A stretch of DNA of 64,000 nt from Lachnospiraceae bacterium (GCA_910575835.1 CAJTGB010000005.1:128466-192465); one strand, 5' to 3'; counted from the stretch's first letter, positions 1 to 9,293 are shown. Made by a program: numbers and translations. The notes: generated by a model from the sequence alone, not told the origin.

Positions 1-74
1 TACACCCTGTCCCCCGGTGCTTAAAGTGTATAATTGTTACTTATTATACCTGCACCCCCTCGTCTTTTCAAGTA

Positions 75-836
75 TTATTGCATAATTGTTTCCAGGATTT
101 CCAGTGATTTGAATCGTTTTCCGAGATATCGCGCGAGATAATCCGTCACGACCTCCTCCAGCTCCTTAAGAACCTCGTCCTTCACCACGAATGTATAGAG
201 CTTCCCAATCGGCGAGGAGATGATATATTGAAGCGTATAGAGGGTGGAAGCCAGAAGCTCCCGGCCGTCCTCACACTTCTCCCGGCACCGGCCGCACACC
301 AGACCGCCCCTCCCGACGCTGAATACCTTCTCCCGCTCAGTATCTCTGCAGCAGACACACTCGAACACCTGAGGGCCTTCCCCATTCACCGCGATCCCCC
401 TCAGTTCATATATACAGCGGATCAGCCGGTTCGGGATCTTTGGGTTCACCAAAGCCTTAAGCGTCTGGTACAGAAGCTTAAGAAGCTCCGTCTCGTCATT
501 GGCCTCCCGGGCATAATATGCGGCGAATTCAAGAAAATAAAAACCATAATAAGCGCCTTCCACATCCAGACGAAGCTCCTGAAAATAATTGGAAATAGAG
601 GCCGACACCAATGTATAAGATGTCCGCCCCTCATATACGGTAAATTCTCCGAAAGAAAACGGGCTCGTCACTCCGACCAATGCGCTGTTGGGCTTCCTCG
701 CCCCCCTTGCAAATGCCGCGATCTTCCCTCTCTCCTTCGTCAGTATCACTATGCGTCTGTCGTATTCACCAACCGGCGCCGCCGCAAGCACCATACCCGT
801 CACTGTAATCTGATTCACCGCAATCCCTGCCTTCAT
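75..836 (-). CDS. recO: DNA repair protein RecO
   Basis: Recombination mediator that helps load RecA on SSB-coated gaps together with RecR. The N-terminal OB-fold portion carries the typical ITVTGMVL start and the GEYDRRIVILTKERGKIAAF block. The C-terminal part has the zinc-type cysteine pairs (CVCC and CGRCREKC). Length, about 250 residues, is normal for the family. The frame can be opened from a TTG at 845. The ATG at 836 is preferred because family homology begins only a few residues later, and a GTG just before NQITVTG is also possible. It is the last gene of a minus-strand group behind the M16 peptidase, era and a small YqzL-like gene, the usual Bacillota order. The family is certain; the exact start is not. 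Confidence 0.95.
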   Translation of the reverse strand: MKAGIAVNQITVTGMVLAAAPVGEYDRRIVILTKERGKIAAFARGARKPNSALVGVTSPFSFGEFTVYEGRTSYTLVSASISNYFQELRLDVEGAYYGFYFLEFAAYYAREANDETELLKLLYQTLKALVNPKIPNRLIRCIYELRGIAVNGEGPQVFECVCCRDTEREKVFSVGRGGLVCGRCREKCEDGRELLASTLYTLQYIISSPIGKLYTFVVKDEVLKELEEVVTDYLARYLGKRFKSLEILETIMQ

Positions 837-1005
837 ACTTTCCAAAGCCCTGAATCTGCCCGCATCCGCCGTTAGTCCCCGTTTGGCCGGAAACTCCCTG
901 GGTATAACCGTCTATGATCTGCTTACAGATTCCCATGCCTTTATAATACAGATAATCTATGATCTTTCCCGACGCAAGAAAACGCTGCCAATACTCTTCT
1001 TCCAT
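766..1005 (-). CDS. small YqzL-like protein between era and recO
   Basis: A 79-residue ORF whose first 25 residues (EEEYWQRFLASGKIIDYLYY and on) match the W-x2-F-x-x-[ST]-G-x-I-x-x-YL-x-YK pattern of YqzL, a short protein commonly found between era and recO in Bacillota. A strong ribosome site (GAGGTGAC, 3 bases before the ATG) supports translation. The rest is Gly- and Cys-rich, has no family look, and overlaps the start of recO by about 70 bases in another frame. The tail may therefore be an extension that arose after loss of the original stop. The function of YqzL is unknown, and coupling of recO translation is possible. The start is well supported; the tail is doubtful. Confidence 0.6.
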   Translation of the reverse strand: MEEEYWQRFLASGKIIDYLYYKGMGICKQIIDGYTQGVSGQTGTNGGCGQIQGFGKYEGRDCGESDYSDGYGACGGAGW

Positions 1006-1095
1006 GTTGTCACCTCATCCTCTGTTATTACGCAGGATATCTTTTGTACAGATATCCTGCCGGTTAGAATTAGGTTCCCCCACAGACGCGTCTTT

Positions 1096-1992
1096 TTATT
1101 CTTCTTCCCGATATCCAAAATTTTTCATCAGGAATTCACTGTCCCGCCAATCCTTCTTCACTTTGACCCAAAGCTTGAGATTTACCTGCATTTCCAGCAT
1201 CCTTTCAATCTCATACCTAGCGGTGCTGCCGATCTTTTTCAACATATTTCCTTGTTTGCCAATAATTATCCCCTTGTGCGAATCCCGCTCGCAGATGATC
1301 GTCGCGTCGATATGCATGACTTTATTCTTCGTCTTCATGCGGTCGATCGCCACCGCGATCCCGTGAGGGATCTCATCCTCCAGACAGTGAAGCGCCTTCT
1401 CCCGGATCAGCTCCGCCACGATCTGACGCTCCGGCTGGTCTGTAACGGTCTCTTCATCATAAAACTGCGGCCCATAGGGGAGATATTTCATCACGACCTT
1501 AAGTAATTCATCCGTATTATCCCCGTTTCTCGCAGAGACCGGAACAATCTCCGCAAAATCATAGATATCCTTGTAAGCCGCGATCGACGGAAATACTTCC
1601 TCCCGCTTCACACTGTCAATCTTGTTGATCACAAGCACCACCGGAGTCTTCACCTTCTTAAGCTGCCTCGCGATATGCTGCTCGCCGGCTCCTATGAAGG
1701 TCGTCGGTTCTACGAGCCATAGCACCACATCCACCTCGTTCAAGGTCCGCTCGGCAACATTTACCATATACTCTCCGAGCTTGTTCTTGGCCTTGTGGAT
1801 CCCCGGTGTATCCACGAACACGATCTGCCCCTCTTCAAGGGTCAGCACCGTCTGGATCCGGTTGCGGGTGGTCTGCGGCTTATTGGAAGTGATCGCGATC
1901 TTCTGGCCGATCAGATAATTCATAAGGGTGGATTTCCCCACGTTGGGACGGCCGATCAAAGTTACAAAACCAGATTTATAATCCTTTTTCAT
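1096..1992 (-). CDS. era: GTPase Era
   Basis: Ribosome-assembly GTPase that binds the 3' end of 16S rRNA. The N-terminal G domain shows G1 (GRPNVGKST, residues 14-22), G2/G3 (DTPG) and G4 (NKID). The C-terminal KH domain has the GKQG loop inside HKGIIIGKQGNMLKKIG. The frame opens further upstream at 2040, but ATG 1992 has AGGAG six bases before it and gives the standard product of about 298 residues beginning MKKDYKSGFV. It lies 52 bases behind the M16 peptidase and ahead of the YqzL-like gene and recO, so one transcript is likely. Confidence 0.96.
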   Translation of the reverse strand: MKKDYKSGFVTLIGRPNVGKSTLMNYLIGQKIAITSNKPQTTRNRIQTVLTLEEGQIVFVDTPGIHKAKNKLGEYMVNVAERTLNEVDVVLWLVEPTTFIGAGEQHIARQLKKVKTPVVLVINKIDSVKREEVFPSIAAYKDIYDFAEIVPVSARNGDNTDELLKVVMKYLPYGPQFYDEETVTDQPERQIVAELIREKALHCLEDEIPHGIAVAIDRMKTKNKVMHIDATIICERDSHKGIIIGKQGNMLKKIGSTARYEIERMLEMQVNLKLWVKVKKDWRDSEFLMKNFGYREEE

Positions 1993-2044
1993 TCTTTCTC
2001 CTGTTCTCTTCTTGTGCATGTTCCGTATCCGTTCAGACAATTTA

Positions 2045-4966
2045 CTAGAATCTTGTCACCGTCCCGAACATATCTCTATTCTCTTCTATCTTCTCCTCGC
2101 TGCCGATCACACAGAACTGATCCGCCTTAAGCACGGCCTTTGCCACGCGTGCGAGTGCGCGGATATCCTCCTGCCCCGCGTCCAATATCTGACTTCTCTC
2201 CTCCCGGATCATATCTGCGCTCACCTTATTCATATAGAGGTTCATGGAACGTTCGCCCTTGATCGCCGGAGTCATAGGCTGATCGATATTGCTCATGGTT
2301 CCGATGATATACTTCGTCATATCGCGCTCGCTGACGGTAAAGTTCTCAAGATAATCCACGACGCCTTCATACACCTCCACCGTCCGGCTAAGATTCGGGT
2401 CGCGGTAAGATACAAAATACCCCTCCCCGATCCTGTTGAAGTTGCTCATGCAGCCGTATGCCCCGCCTTTGACACGGATATTCTGCCACAGGTAATCATA
2501 GCTTAAGATCACCTTCAAGATCTGCAGCGCGCCGGTGTAGGAAGCTCCATAGTCGATGAAGTTCCCGGTCCTTGCCACATACTGCACCTTGGACGCCGTC
2601 TTGAAGCCCTCGTTCTTCTTCTCGCAGTGGATGACACAAGCTTCTTCTTCTGTCTTCCCCTGGTATAAGCGGTTCTTCATCTCCCCGATGAACCCTTCTA
2701 TCCCTTCAAGGCCTTCTCTTGAGGCAGTGTAGCTGATCATCATATTGTCCGGGCAAAACAACTGCTTCGCCAGACCTTCAAGGACTTCTGTCAGATGCTC
2801 TTTTTCTTCGTCAAAGTTCTCCTCGATACGCGAAACCGTCTGATAGAACTCTATACCGTTGGTCATATCCTTAAGCTTCGCAGACGGGGAAGCGTAGGAC
2901 ATCGCGCGCAGGGCGGCCGTGGTATGGCCGGAGGACTGGAACCGCATCAGAAGCCTTGATTTGAGCATTGCAAGTATCTCCTTCAGTCTCTTCGTATCCG
3001 ACAGCCTAGACGCCGTGAGGATCTCGCTCATCATAGCAAATACGACCGCAAGCTTCCCGTACAGTGACTTTCCTTTGATCTCGAATGTAGCCTTGAACGC
3101 TTTCTCCCGGATATTGGTCACATCCGTGTACAGCTCCAGAGACGTCCCGATCCCGCCGGTATGCATATTGATCTCATTAAACAGCTCTCCGTAGCCGTAA
3201 TTCTCCGTGTCAATGATCCCCAGCGCCGACTGCAGGATCCCCACATAAGGAAGCAGCTCCTCTCTGACCCCGGAAATGTCAAAGAGCACGCTCACATAGC
3301 CGATCCCGTTGGTCTCGATCTCATGGAAGATCACCGGAACGTCTGCAAGCCTAAGCTCCTCGTTCACGATCGGCTCGATCTCCCTTGAAATGTCCTCTCT
3401 TCTGAGCACCGGAATCCGCTCTAAGTCCTCTTCCTTCTCAGGTTCGGACTGGTATTCCTCCAAAGCGGCGGTCTTCTTCACCAGCTCTTCCACCTCGTCC
3501 GCCGTCAGGCTTGCCTTGTAAGCCTGAAGCTTCGCGTCAAGCTCCGCGTCCATCCTTGCCGTGCGCCCCTTCTCAGGATTGACGATCACGACAGCACCAT
3601 GCGTGTTATCCAGAATGTATTTCTGAATCAGCTCTTCATAATATCCGGTTCCCACCTGCTTTTTCAGAAATTCGAATGTATCAAGAGCTTCCACATGGAT
3701 GAACGGCTTCTCTTCATCATAGAGCCAGCTGTCCATCATCTGCAGACCATACATCAGCCCCTTGGGATAATTGCCGAAGTCGGCCTCGCGGTAACGGAAT
3801 TCATGATAATTAAGCCCCGCTTCCAGAGCCTTCCTGTCGATCCCGTTCTTCACAATATCAGACAGCACCGACTCGATCAGCTCTACAAATTCCTGCTTCT
3901 GCTCCTCATTGGCATTCTTCGAGATCACAGAGAAGATCGGCTGATAGATCCCGTTATCATAAGAGCCCATGATATCCTTCCCGATCCCCGCATCCGTAAG
4001 AGCCTTCTTAAGCGGCGCCCCCGGTGCAGACAGCAGCGCGTAATCCAAGATCTGGAACGCCAGATACAGCTCCTTATCAAGACTGGTGCCGATCACCTTA
4101 TTGTAGGAAAGATAGGTATTATCAACCTCCGATTCCTCGCTTGCTATCGAATAGGCAAACGTCTTCTCCAGCATTTCCCCAAAAGGCTCCTGATACCGGA
4201 TCTCGGAATCCACCGTCCTGGCGTCAAAGGCACTTAGATACTCCCTGTCAAGCCACGCAAGCTTCTCCTCCATATCCATATCCCCGTACAGGTAAATGTA
4301 GCTGTTAGACGGATGATAATATTGCCTGTGAAAATCTAAAAACTGCTCGTAGGTAAGGTTCGGGATCGCCTCAGGATCGCCTCCCGATTCATTGGCATAG
4401 GAGGTATCCGGGAACAGCGTGTTAAGGATCACCCGGTCGAGCACACCCTCCGGGGAAGAGAACGCTCCCTTCATCTCATTGTAGACAACGCCGTTATATT
4501 GGAGCTTGTCCTTAGCAGAATCCAGCTTATAGCTCCACCCCTCCTGGCGGAAGATCTCCTCGTGGGCATAGATATTCGGATAGAGGACCGCATCCATATA
4601 CACATGCATCAGGTTCTGGAAATCCTTGTCGTTGCAGCTTGCCACCGGATATACCGTCTTATCAGGATAGGTCATGGCATTCAAAAAGGTGTTGAGCGAT
4701 CCCTTCACCAGCTCAACGAACGGATCCTTGGCCGGGAAATTCTTAGAACCGCATAAGACGGAGTGTTCCATGATATGCGGAACTCCCGTGCTGTCTCCCG
4801 GCGGGGTGCGGAACCCGATACTGAACACCTTGTTATTGTCATCCTTCTCTATCAAAAGAACCCTGGCCCTGCTCTTCTTGTGACGGAGCAGATATCCCTT
4901 CGCCTGGATTCCGGTCAAATCCTCTTCTTTCAATATCTCATACGTCTTCAAGTCTCTGATACTCAT
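2045..4966 (-). CDS. M16C zinc metallopeptidase (PreP/Cym1-like insulinase family)
   Basis: A 973-residue protein with the inverted zinc site HIMEH (residues 64-68) followed by the usual SVLCGSKNFPAKDPFVELVKGSLNTFLNA-type block. This is the signature of the M16C group (PreP, Cym1, falcilysin), which degrades short peptides inside a closed chamber formed by four M16 domains. Length near 970 is typical for the fused four-domain form. The C-terminal half retains the non-catalytic M16 repeat features (VKGGAYGCMSNFNR). There is no signal peptide, so it is cytoplasmic. It is the first gene of the group leading into era and recO. The substrate cannot be read from sequence. Confidence 0.93.
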   Translation of the reverse strand: MSIRDLKTYEILKEEDLTGIQAKGYLLRHKKSRARVLLIEKDDNNKVFSIGFRTPPGDSTGVPHIMEHSVLCGSKNFPAKDPFVELVKGSLNTFLNAMTYPDKTVYPVASCNDKDFQNLMHVYMDAVLYPNIYAHEEIFRQEGWSYKLDSAKDKLQYNGVVYNEMKGAFSSPEGVLDRVILNTLFPDTSYANESGGDPEAIPNLTYEQFLDFHRQYYHPSNSYIYLYGDMDMEEKLAWLDREYLSAFDARTVDSEIRYQEPFGEMLEKTFAYSIASEESEVDNTYLSYNKVIGTSLDKELYLAFQILDYALLSAPGAPLKKALTDAGIGKDIMGSYDNGIYQPIFSVISKNANEEQKQEFVELIESVLSDIVKNGIDRKALEAGLNYHEFRYREADFGNYPKGLMYGLQMMDSWLYDEEKPFIHVEALDTFEFLKKQVGTGYYEELIQKYILDNTHGAVVIVNPEKGRTARMDAELDAKLQAYKASLTADEVEELVKKTAALEEYQSEPEKEEDLERIPVLRREDISREIEPIVNEELRLADVPVIFHEIETNGIGYVSVLFDISGVREELLPYVGILQSALGIIDTENYGYGELFNEINMHTGGIGTSLELYTDVTNIREKAFKATFEIKGKSLYGKLAVVFAMMSEILTASRLSDTKRLKEILAMLKSRLLMRFQSSGHTTAALRAMSYASPSAKLKDMTNGIEFYQTVSRIEENFDEEKEHLTEVLEGLAKQLFCPDNMMISYTASREGLEGIEGFIGEMKNRLYQGKTEEEACVIHCEKKNEGFKTASKVQYVARTGNFIDYGASYTGALQILKVILSYDYLWQNIRVKGGAYGCMSNFNRIGEGYFVSYRDPNLSRTVEVYEGVVDYLENFTVSERDMTKYIIGTMSNIDQPMTPAIKGERSMNLYMNKVSADMIREERSQILDAGQEDIRALARVAKAVLKADQFCVIGSEEKIEENRDMFGTVTRF

Positions 4967-5154
4967 CTGCTATTCTCATTCTCCTTTCGATTTACGTTTG
5001 CGATACGTTCTACTACACATTCTATCCAATTTTTCATTAGTCTACAAGAGAAATCTCCCGTACAGGTGGAATTTTTTCAAGGAAAAATACCCTCCCGGCC
5101 ATCTAATAAGTGTAAAATAAAAAGAAAGGTCCGGAACTTTCAGAAAGGAGCACT

Positions 5155-5724
5155 ATGGATATACTTGTTCGACAGGCAAAAAAACACGACAAAGACGCTT
5201 TCAGTCAATTAATGAAGCTTCATACCCCCAGTATGTACAAGATAGCAAAAGCAATATTAAAAAACGATGAGGACACCGCCGACGCCATCCAGGAAACTGC
5301 CCTGACATGCTGGGAGAAGATCGGAACATTGAAAAAGGATAAATACTTTAAAACATGGCTGATACGGATCCTCATCAACCATTGTAATCAGATATACAGA
5401 CAAAGAAGCCGCATGATCTCAGAAGTCGTTCTGCCGGAAGCAGGAAGCGCCGAAGACAGCTATTCGGCCGTAGAGTGGAAGGAATTCCTCCAATGCCTGG
5501 ACGAGAAATACCGCACCGTCACGATCCTGTATTATGTGGAAGGCTTCAAGATCCGGGAGATCGCCCAGATCCTTGATATAAATGAGAAGACGGTAAGCGG
5601 CCGTCTTGCAACGGCCCGTGACCGAATGGAGAAGCAGTATGCAAAAGAGAAACCGCCGGCAGTCATCTATAAGCTGACCGGAAAAAATATGAAGCAGAAG
5701 GAGATGTATTATGACAAGGCTTGA
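5155..5724 (+). CDS. ECF-family RNA polymerase sigma factor
   Basis: An extracytoplasmic-function sigma factor of 189 residues. Region 2 spans roughly residues 20-85 (HTPSMYKIAKAILKN through FKTWLIRILINHCNQIYRQR). Region 4 spans residues 115-165 with the helix-turn-helix KIREIAQILDINEKTVSGRL. AGAAAGGAG lies just upstream of the ATG. The stop overlaps the next gene (DUF4179) by 14 bases, the usual sigma plus membrane partner arrangement. The leader has a GGAATTTTTTCAAGG stretch and a later TCTAATA that could be an ECF-type autoregulated promoter, but this is only a guess. The signal sensed is unknown. Confidence 0.93.
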   Translation: MDILVRQAKKHDKDAFSQLMKLHTPSMYKIAKAILKNDEDTADAIQETALTCWEKIGTLKKDKYFKTWLIRILINHCNQIYRQRSRMISEVVLPEAGSAEDSYSAVEWKEFLQCLDEKYRTVTILYYVEGFKIREIAQILDINEKTVSGRLATARDRMEKQYAKEKPPAVIYKLTGKNMKQKEMYYDKA

Positions 5725-6961
5725 AGATATGATGAACAAAATCGGCAGCGATAACAAAGTGCCGAATCGTATATGGGAAAAATTAGACTATGCACTTGAC
5801 ACTCTCCCGGATCATGAAAAAGATCACGCACCGGGCAAAAAAACCTTCAAATATGCCGCAGCAGCCGCGGCATTGACCATGACAGCCGGCATCACGCTGT
5901 GTTATTCTAATCCCGCACTGGCGGCTAAGATTCCGTTTATCGGGAAGATATTCGAAGAAGTAGAGCATGAGATCCCATTTTCAGGAGATTACAGCGAGAA
6001 AGCCGGGATTCTCGCAGAGACGGCCGGCAAAGACGAAGACGGGAACCCCATAGCGGCTCCCGGCATCGAAGTATCCGACGGGGGAATCACGGTTACCGCC
6101 TCAGAGATATACTGCGACGGACTGTCCGTGTTCCTGACCGCACAGATCGAAGCAGAACAGGGCGGCCTTCTGAATATACCGGGACATTATATCGGCGACG
6201 GGGACGGCACGGCTGCCATGATGTATCTCAGAGGCGAATGGAATCTCTCCGAAGACAGCGAACCGAACGCCCTGTCGAATGATAATCTGGAAGGCAAAGT
6301 AATCGACGACCACACATTTGTAGGCATGCTGAAACTCAACCTGCCGGATTATAAGTCTGAGAACGGGGAACTAAGCCTGTGCCTGTCCAGTATCGGGTGG
6401 GATGATACGACGATGGCAGATGCGGAAGATATCTCAGAATCGCACCGGATCGACGGGCAGTGGGACTTTGATATTCCATTCAGTATAGACACGGAATCGG
6501 TCAAAGAATATCCTGTCAATAAGGAAGGGAACGGCTATACCCTTAAGAAGGTATTCGTCTCTCCGTATCAGGTCGTGTCCTATGTGGATGTCCCTTCCGT
6601 CAAACGAGAAGTCACACGGGAAGAATACGAAGAAGTGATGGCGGAAAAGACAGGCGGAACCGAAGATCCCGGCATAAGCTACGAAGAATACGCCATGCAG
6701 GCCGGACAGACGTATCCGTTCTGGAGCACCGTCATCTGCAATCAGGACGGACAACTGCTCTTCTCCAATCCCGCCGGAAACGGCAAGACCGTAGCCGCCG
6801 TGGACGGCAAGAAGATATCTGCACTGCACATCTTTGTATTTGACGATATGGACGCCGACCTTGAAATCGAAAAAAGCCGTTTGGATAATGAGAACGGCGC
6901 CGTCGACCTTGCGAAGGCGCGCGAGAAAGCCGTGATTGCAGCAGAGGTTCCGATCGATTAG
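5711..6961 (+). CDS. DUF4179 membrane protein, probable anti-sigma factor
   Basis: A 416-residue protein with a short cytoplasmic N-terminus, one membrane segment near residues 46-66 (FKYAAAAAALTMTAGITLCY) and a long extracytoplasmic domain starting with the IPFIGKIFEE stretch typical of DUF4179. In Bacillota this family is encoded directly after ECF sigma factors. The 14-base overlap with the sigma gene implies translational coupling and an anti-sigma or signal-relay role. No classic zinc anti-sigma motif is visible in the roughly 45 cytoplasmic residues, so direct sigma binding is inferred from gene context only. A strong hairpin follows the stop. Confidence 0.85.
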   Translation: MTRLEDMMNKIGSDNKVPNRIWEKLDYALDTLPDHEKDHAPGKKTFKYAAAAAALTMTAGITLCYSNPALAAKIPFIGKIFEEVEHEIPFSGDYSEKAGILAETAGKDEDGNPIAAPGIEVSDGGITVTASEIYCDGLSVFLTAQIEAEQGGLLNIPGHYIGDGDGTAAMMYLRGEWNLSEDSEPNALSNDNLEGKVIDDHTFVGMLKLNLPDYKSENGELSLCLSSIGWDDTTMADAEDISESHRIDGQWDFDIPFSIDTESVKEYPVNKEGNGYTLKKVFVSPYQVVSYVDVPSVKREVTREEYEEVMAEKTGGTEDPGISYEEYAMQAGQTYPFWSTVICNQDGQLLFSNPAGNGKTVAAVDGKKISALHIFVFDDMDADLEIEKSRLDNENGAVDLAKAREKAVIAAEVPID

Positions 6962-6979
6962 CAGAACGTCTGCAAAAAC

Positions 6980-7018
6980 GGGGCTGCCGTGAGTATTCTC
7001 CGGCAGCCCCTTATAATA
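6980..7018. terminator. bidirectional rho-independent terminator
   Basis: Stem GGGGCTGCCG (6980-6989) pairs with CGGCAGCCCC (7001-7010). On the minus strand the hairpin is followed by GTTTTTG and on the plus strand by TTATAATAAT, so it can serve both convergent genes (the DUF4179 gene and the NhaC-family gene). Confidence 0.85.
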
Positions 7019-7027
7019 ATATTTTTA

Positions 7028-8632
7028 CTATTCTGCAGTAATCTTCTGAATCATAATCAGCGTTCCAACCATCAGAACGATTCCGATCGGAAGACAGATA
7101 AACGCATTCTTCACAAATCCGGCGAGCAGATAGGTTACAAATGATACCGCCGCAACCGTAACCGCATATGGCAGCTGTGTTGTCACATGGTTAACATGAT
7201 TACACTGTGCGCCCGCGGACGCCATGATCGTGGTATCAGAGATCGGCGAGCAGTGATCGCCGCATACCGCACCCGCCATACATGCGGAGATGGACATGAT
7301 CATCATCGTCTCATTGGTTCCCGCAAATACATTTACAACGATCGGGATCAAGATTCCGAAGGTTCCCCATGACGTACCCGTTGCAAACGCAAGGAAACAG
7401 CCGACCAGGAAAATGATCGCCGGAAGCAGGTTCACCAGCCCGTCTGACGCAGATTCCATCATACCGGCCACATACTCTGCCGCGCCGAGGCTGTCCGTCA
7501 TCGCCTTCAGCGTCCATGCAAATGTCAGGATCAGTATCGCCGGAACCATGGCCTTGAACCCGTCAGGAACACACGCCATGGATTCACTGAACTTAAGCAC
7601 CTTCCTTACCGCATAGAACACGATCGTAATTACGAGTGCAAAGAAGCTTCCAAGCATCAGGCCTACGGACGCGTCACTGTTGGAAAAGGCTTCCACAAAT
7701 CCGGCGCCTCCGAAGAATCCGCCTGTATAGATCATCCCGATCACACAGCAGACGATCAGCACAACGATCGGAAATACCAGATCGACCACCGTTCCCTTAC
7801 TCTCGTCTACGTCTTCCTCCGCATTGGCATACGGTCTGTCCGGAGTCGTATAGAGATCGCCGCTTAACGCATTCGTCTCATGCAGCTTCATCGGGCCGTA
7901 ATCAATCTTCATAATAACGATCGTCACCATCATCACGATCGTCAGTATCGCATAATAGTTAAACGGAATCGCACGGATGAATATAGAAAAACCATCCTCA
8001 CCCTCTACGAACCCGGTCACTGCCGCCGCCCAGGAAGAGATCGGCGCGATAATACATATCGGAGCCGCCGTTGCGTCGATCAGATAAGACAGCTTCGCCC
8101 GGGAAATGTTATGCTTATCCGTCACCGGACGCATCACGCTTCCCACCGTCAGACAGTTAAAATAATCGTCAATAAAGATCAGCACACCCAAGAGGATCGT
8201 CGCAAGCTGCGCGCCTGCACGGCTCTTAATGTGTACGCTCGCCCAGCGTCCGAATGCCGCGGAACCGCCCGCCTTGTTCATCAGGCAGACCATGACTCCG
8301 AGCACTACCAAAAATACCAGAATACCTACATTGTAGCTGTCCGACAGCACGCCCACGATACCGTCCTGGAATACATGGGTGATCGTAGTCTCAAACGTAA
8401 AGCCTGAATAGAACAGCCCTCCGATCAGGATTCCGACAAATAACGAACTATACACTTCCTTCGTGACCAACGCCAGCGCAATCGCCACCACCGGAGGTAT
8501 CAGCGCCCAGAATGACGCATACATCTTCGGCACATACTCTGCTTCCTCTGCCGCAAACACCGTTATAGAACTGCAGGCAAGAATACACAGAAGCGTAAAT
8601 ACACTTAAGATTACTCTTTTCTTTCCTTTCAT
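7028..8632 (-). CDS. NhaC-family transporter, probable lysine transporter LysW
   Basis: A polytopic membrane protein of about 534 residues with the NhaC antiporter fold (KEVYSSLFVGILIGGLFYSG, the GTSWGTFGILIPI and GDHCSPISDTTIMAS stretches). By homology alone it would be called a Na+/H+ antiporter. A lysine riboswitch lies directly upstream in its leader. NhaC-type proteins under lysine riboswitches have been named LysW and proposed to import lysine, so that role is inferred here. The N-terminus has an extra signal-peptide-like segment (MKGKKRVILSVFTLLCILAC, then AEEAEYVPKM). ATG 8632 is chosen because it has a GAGAGGAAG ribosome site; the frame is open to 8671. Confidence 0.88.
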   Translation of the reverse strand: MKGKKRVILSVFTLLCILACSSITVFAAEEAEYVPKMYASFWALIPPVVAIALALVTKEVYSSLFVGILIGGLFYSGFTFETTITHVFQDGIVGVLSDSYNVGILVFLVVLGVMVCLMNKAGGSAAFGRWASVHIKSRAGAQLATILLGVLIFIDDYFNCLTVGSVMRPVTDKHNISRAKLSYLIDATAAPICIIAPISSWAAAVTGFVEGEDGFSIFIRAIPFNYYAILTIVMMVTIVIMKIDYGPMKLHETNALSGDLYTTPDRPYANAEEDVDESKGTVVDLVFPIVVLIVCCVIGMIYTGGFFGGAGFVEAFSNSDASVGLMLGSFFALVITIVFYAVRKVLKFSESMACVPDGFKAMVPAILILTFAWTLKAMTDSLGAAEYVAGMMESASDGLVNLLPAIIFLVGCFLAFATGTSWGTFGILIPIVVNVFAGTNETMMIMSISACMAGAVCGDHCSPISDTTIMASAGAQCNHVNHVTTQLPYAVTVAAVSFVTYLLAGFVKNAFICLPIGIVLMVGTLIMIQKITAE

Positions 8633-8707
8633 TGTTAAAACTTCCTCTCTTTCCCTTCTTAGAATCCGCACAGAATACCTCTGTACCGTTCCCCGCCTTT
8701 ACTGCAT

Positions 8708-8750
8708 ATAAAAAGCCATGAACAACACTTTACCGGGCGCGTTCATGGCA
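8708..8750 (-). terminator. lysine-riboswitch expression-platform terminator
   Basis: On the minus strand GCCATGAAC pairs with GTTCATGGC (positions 8741-8749 with 8715-8723), followed by TTTTTAT. It lies 3' of the lysine aptamer and 5' of the NhaC-family gene, so it fits ligand-dependent transcription termination. Confidence 0.85.
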
Positions 8751-8782
8751 TAACAATACCTATTGCTCTGTATAATCTTATA

Positions 8783-8982
8783 CCTATGATAGCGCTCCAC
8801 TGATGTGACAGTCCGCAGCATATTCTGCCTGCGTCCCAGGAGTGCAGTCTGGGATCTCCAAAGAACGGTTAACTGCCGTTCCTTATCTTACACTCCTTCG
8901 GCGGTCTCCCCTTTCTGCCAAAACAGTCTCCCAAACTATCGCTTTGACATACTGATGAAACCCGCGCCTCTATCAAGTCTGT
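8783..8982 (-). promoter_or_regulatory. lysine riboswitch (L box)
   Basis: Read on the minus strand, this leader carries the conserved lysine-aptamer blocks in order: TGATAGAGGCGCGG, then CAGTATG, then GGCAGAAAGGGGAGACCGCC with GAAGG, then GGACTGTCAC and finally GGAGCGCTATCA. TGATAG and CTATCA close the P1 helix. The arrangement matches the Bacillus lysC leader (AGAGGUGCGAAC, GAAAGGGGAGCGUCGCCGAAG, GGAGGGCUAUC). A terminator follows at 8708-8750. High lysine should stop transcription of the transporter. Recognition is from conserved blocks, not from a covariance search. Confidence 0.92.
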
Positions 8983-8998
8983 TTATTCACATAGTGCA

Positions 8999-9027
8999 TT
9001 TATATCACTTTTCGACAGGCTTGTCAA
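8999..9027 (-). promoter_or_regulatory. sigma-A promoter of the lysine riboswitch / NhaC-family gene
   Basis: Minus strand: TTGACA (9027-9022), a 17-base spacer, then TATAAA (9004-8999). The start point would fall just upstream of the aptamer P1 helix. Confidence 0.8.
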
Positions 9028-9293
9028 TCATTTTCCTGCATTTTGCCGACGCCAATCTTAAACTCCATGTAAGATTCTCCCTTCATCAGTCTGGAATATT
9101 TGACGGAACCATACAGAGCACTATGACCTGTATGGATTTACTCTATCATAAGAACTGTAAAATATCAATCTGTATAAAAGTCAGCACTTGATTCTGTTTC
9201 CCCAAAAGGATATACTGAATACAACACCGCCGGGAATCTGATAAACATCACATCTAACCGGGGTTTTGAGAATAGCAGAAGGAGGATATATAC

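Noticed and set aside
1..74. A gene at the left window edge
   Set aside because: Only a short A+T-rich intergenic stretch after recO is visible; no ORF or clear terminator.
228..875. Long plus-strand ORF opposite recO
   Set aside because: Antisense shadow of recO; composition and lack of a ribosome site do not support it. The same applies to long antisense ORFs over the M16 peptidase, era, hyuA, GH32 and fucI-like genes.
7880..8407. 175-residue plus-strand ORF opposite the NhaC-family gene
   Set aside because: Arg/His-rich shadow translation of a membrane protein gene; no ribosome site.
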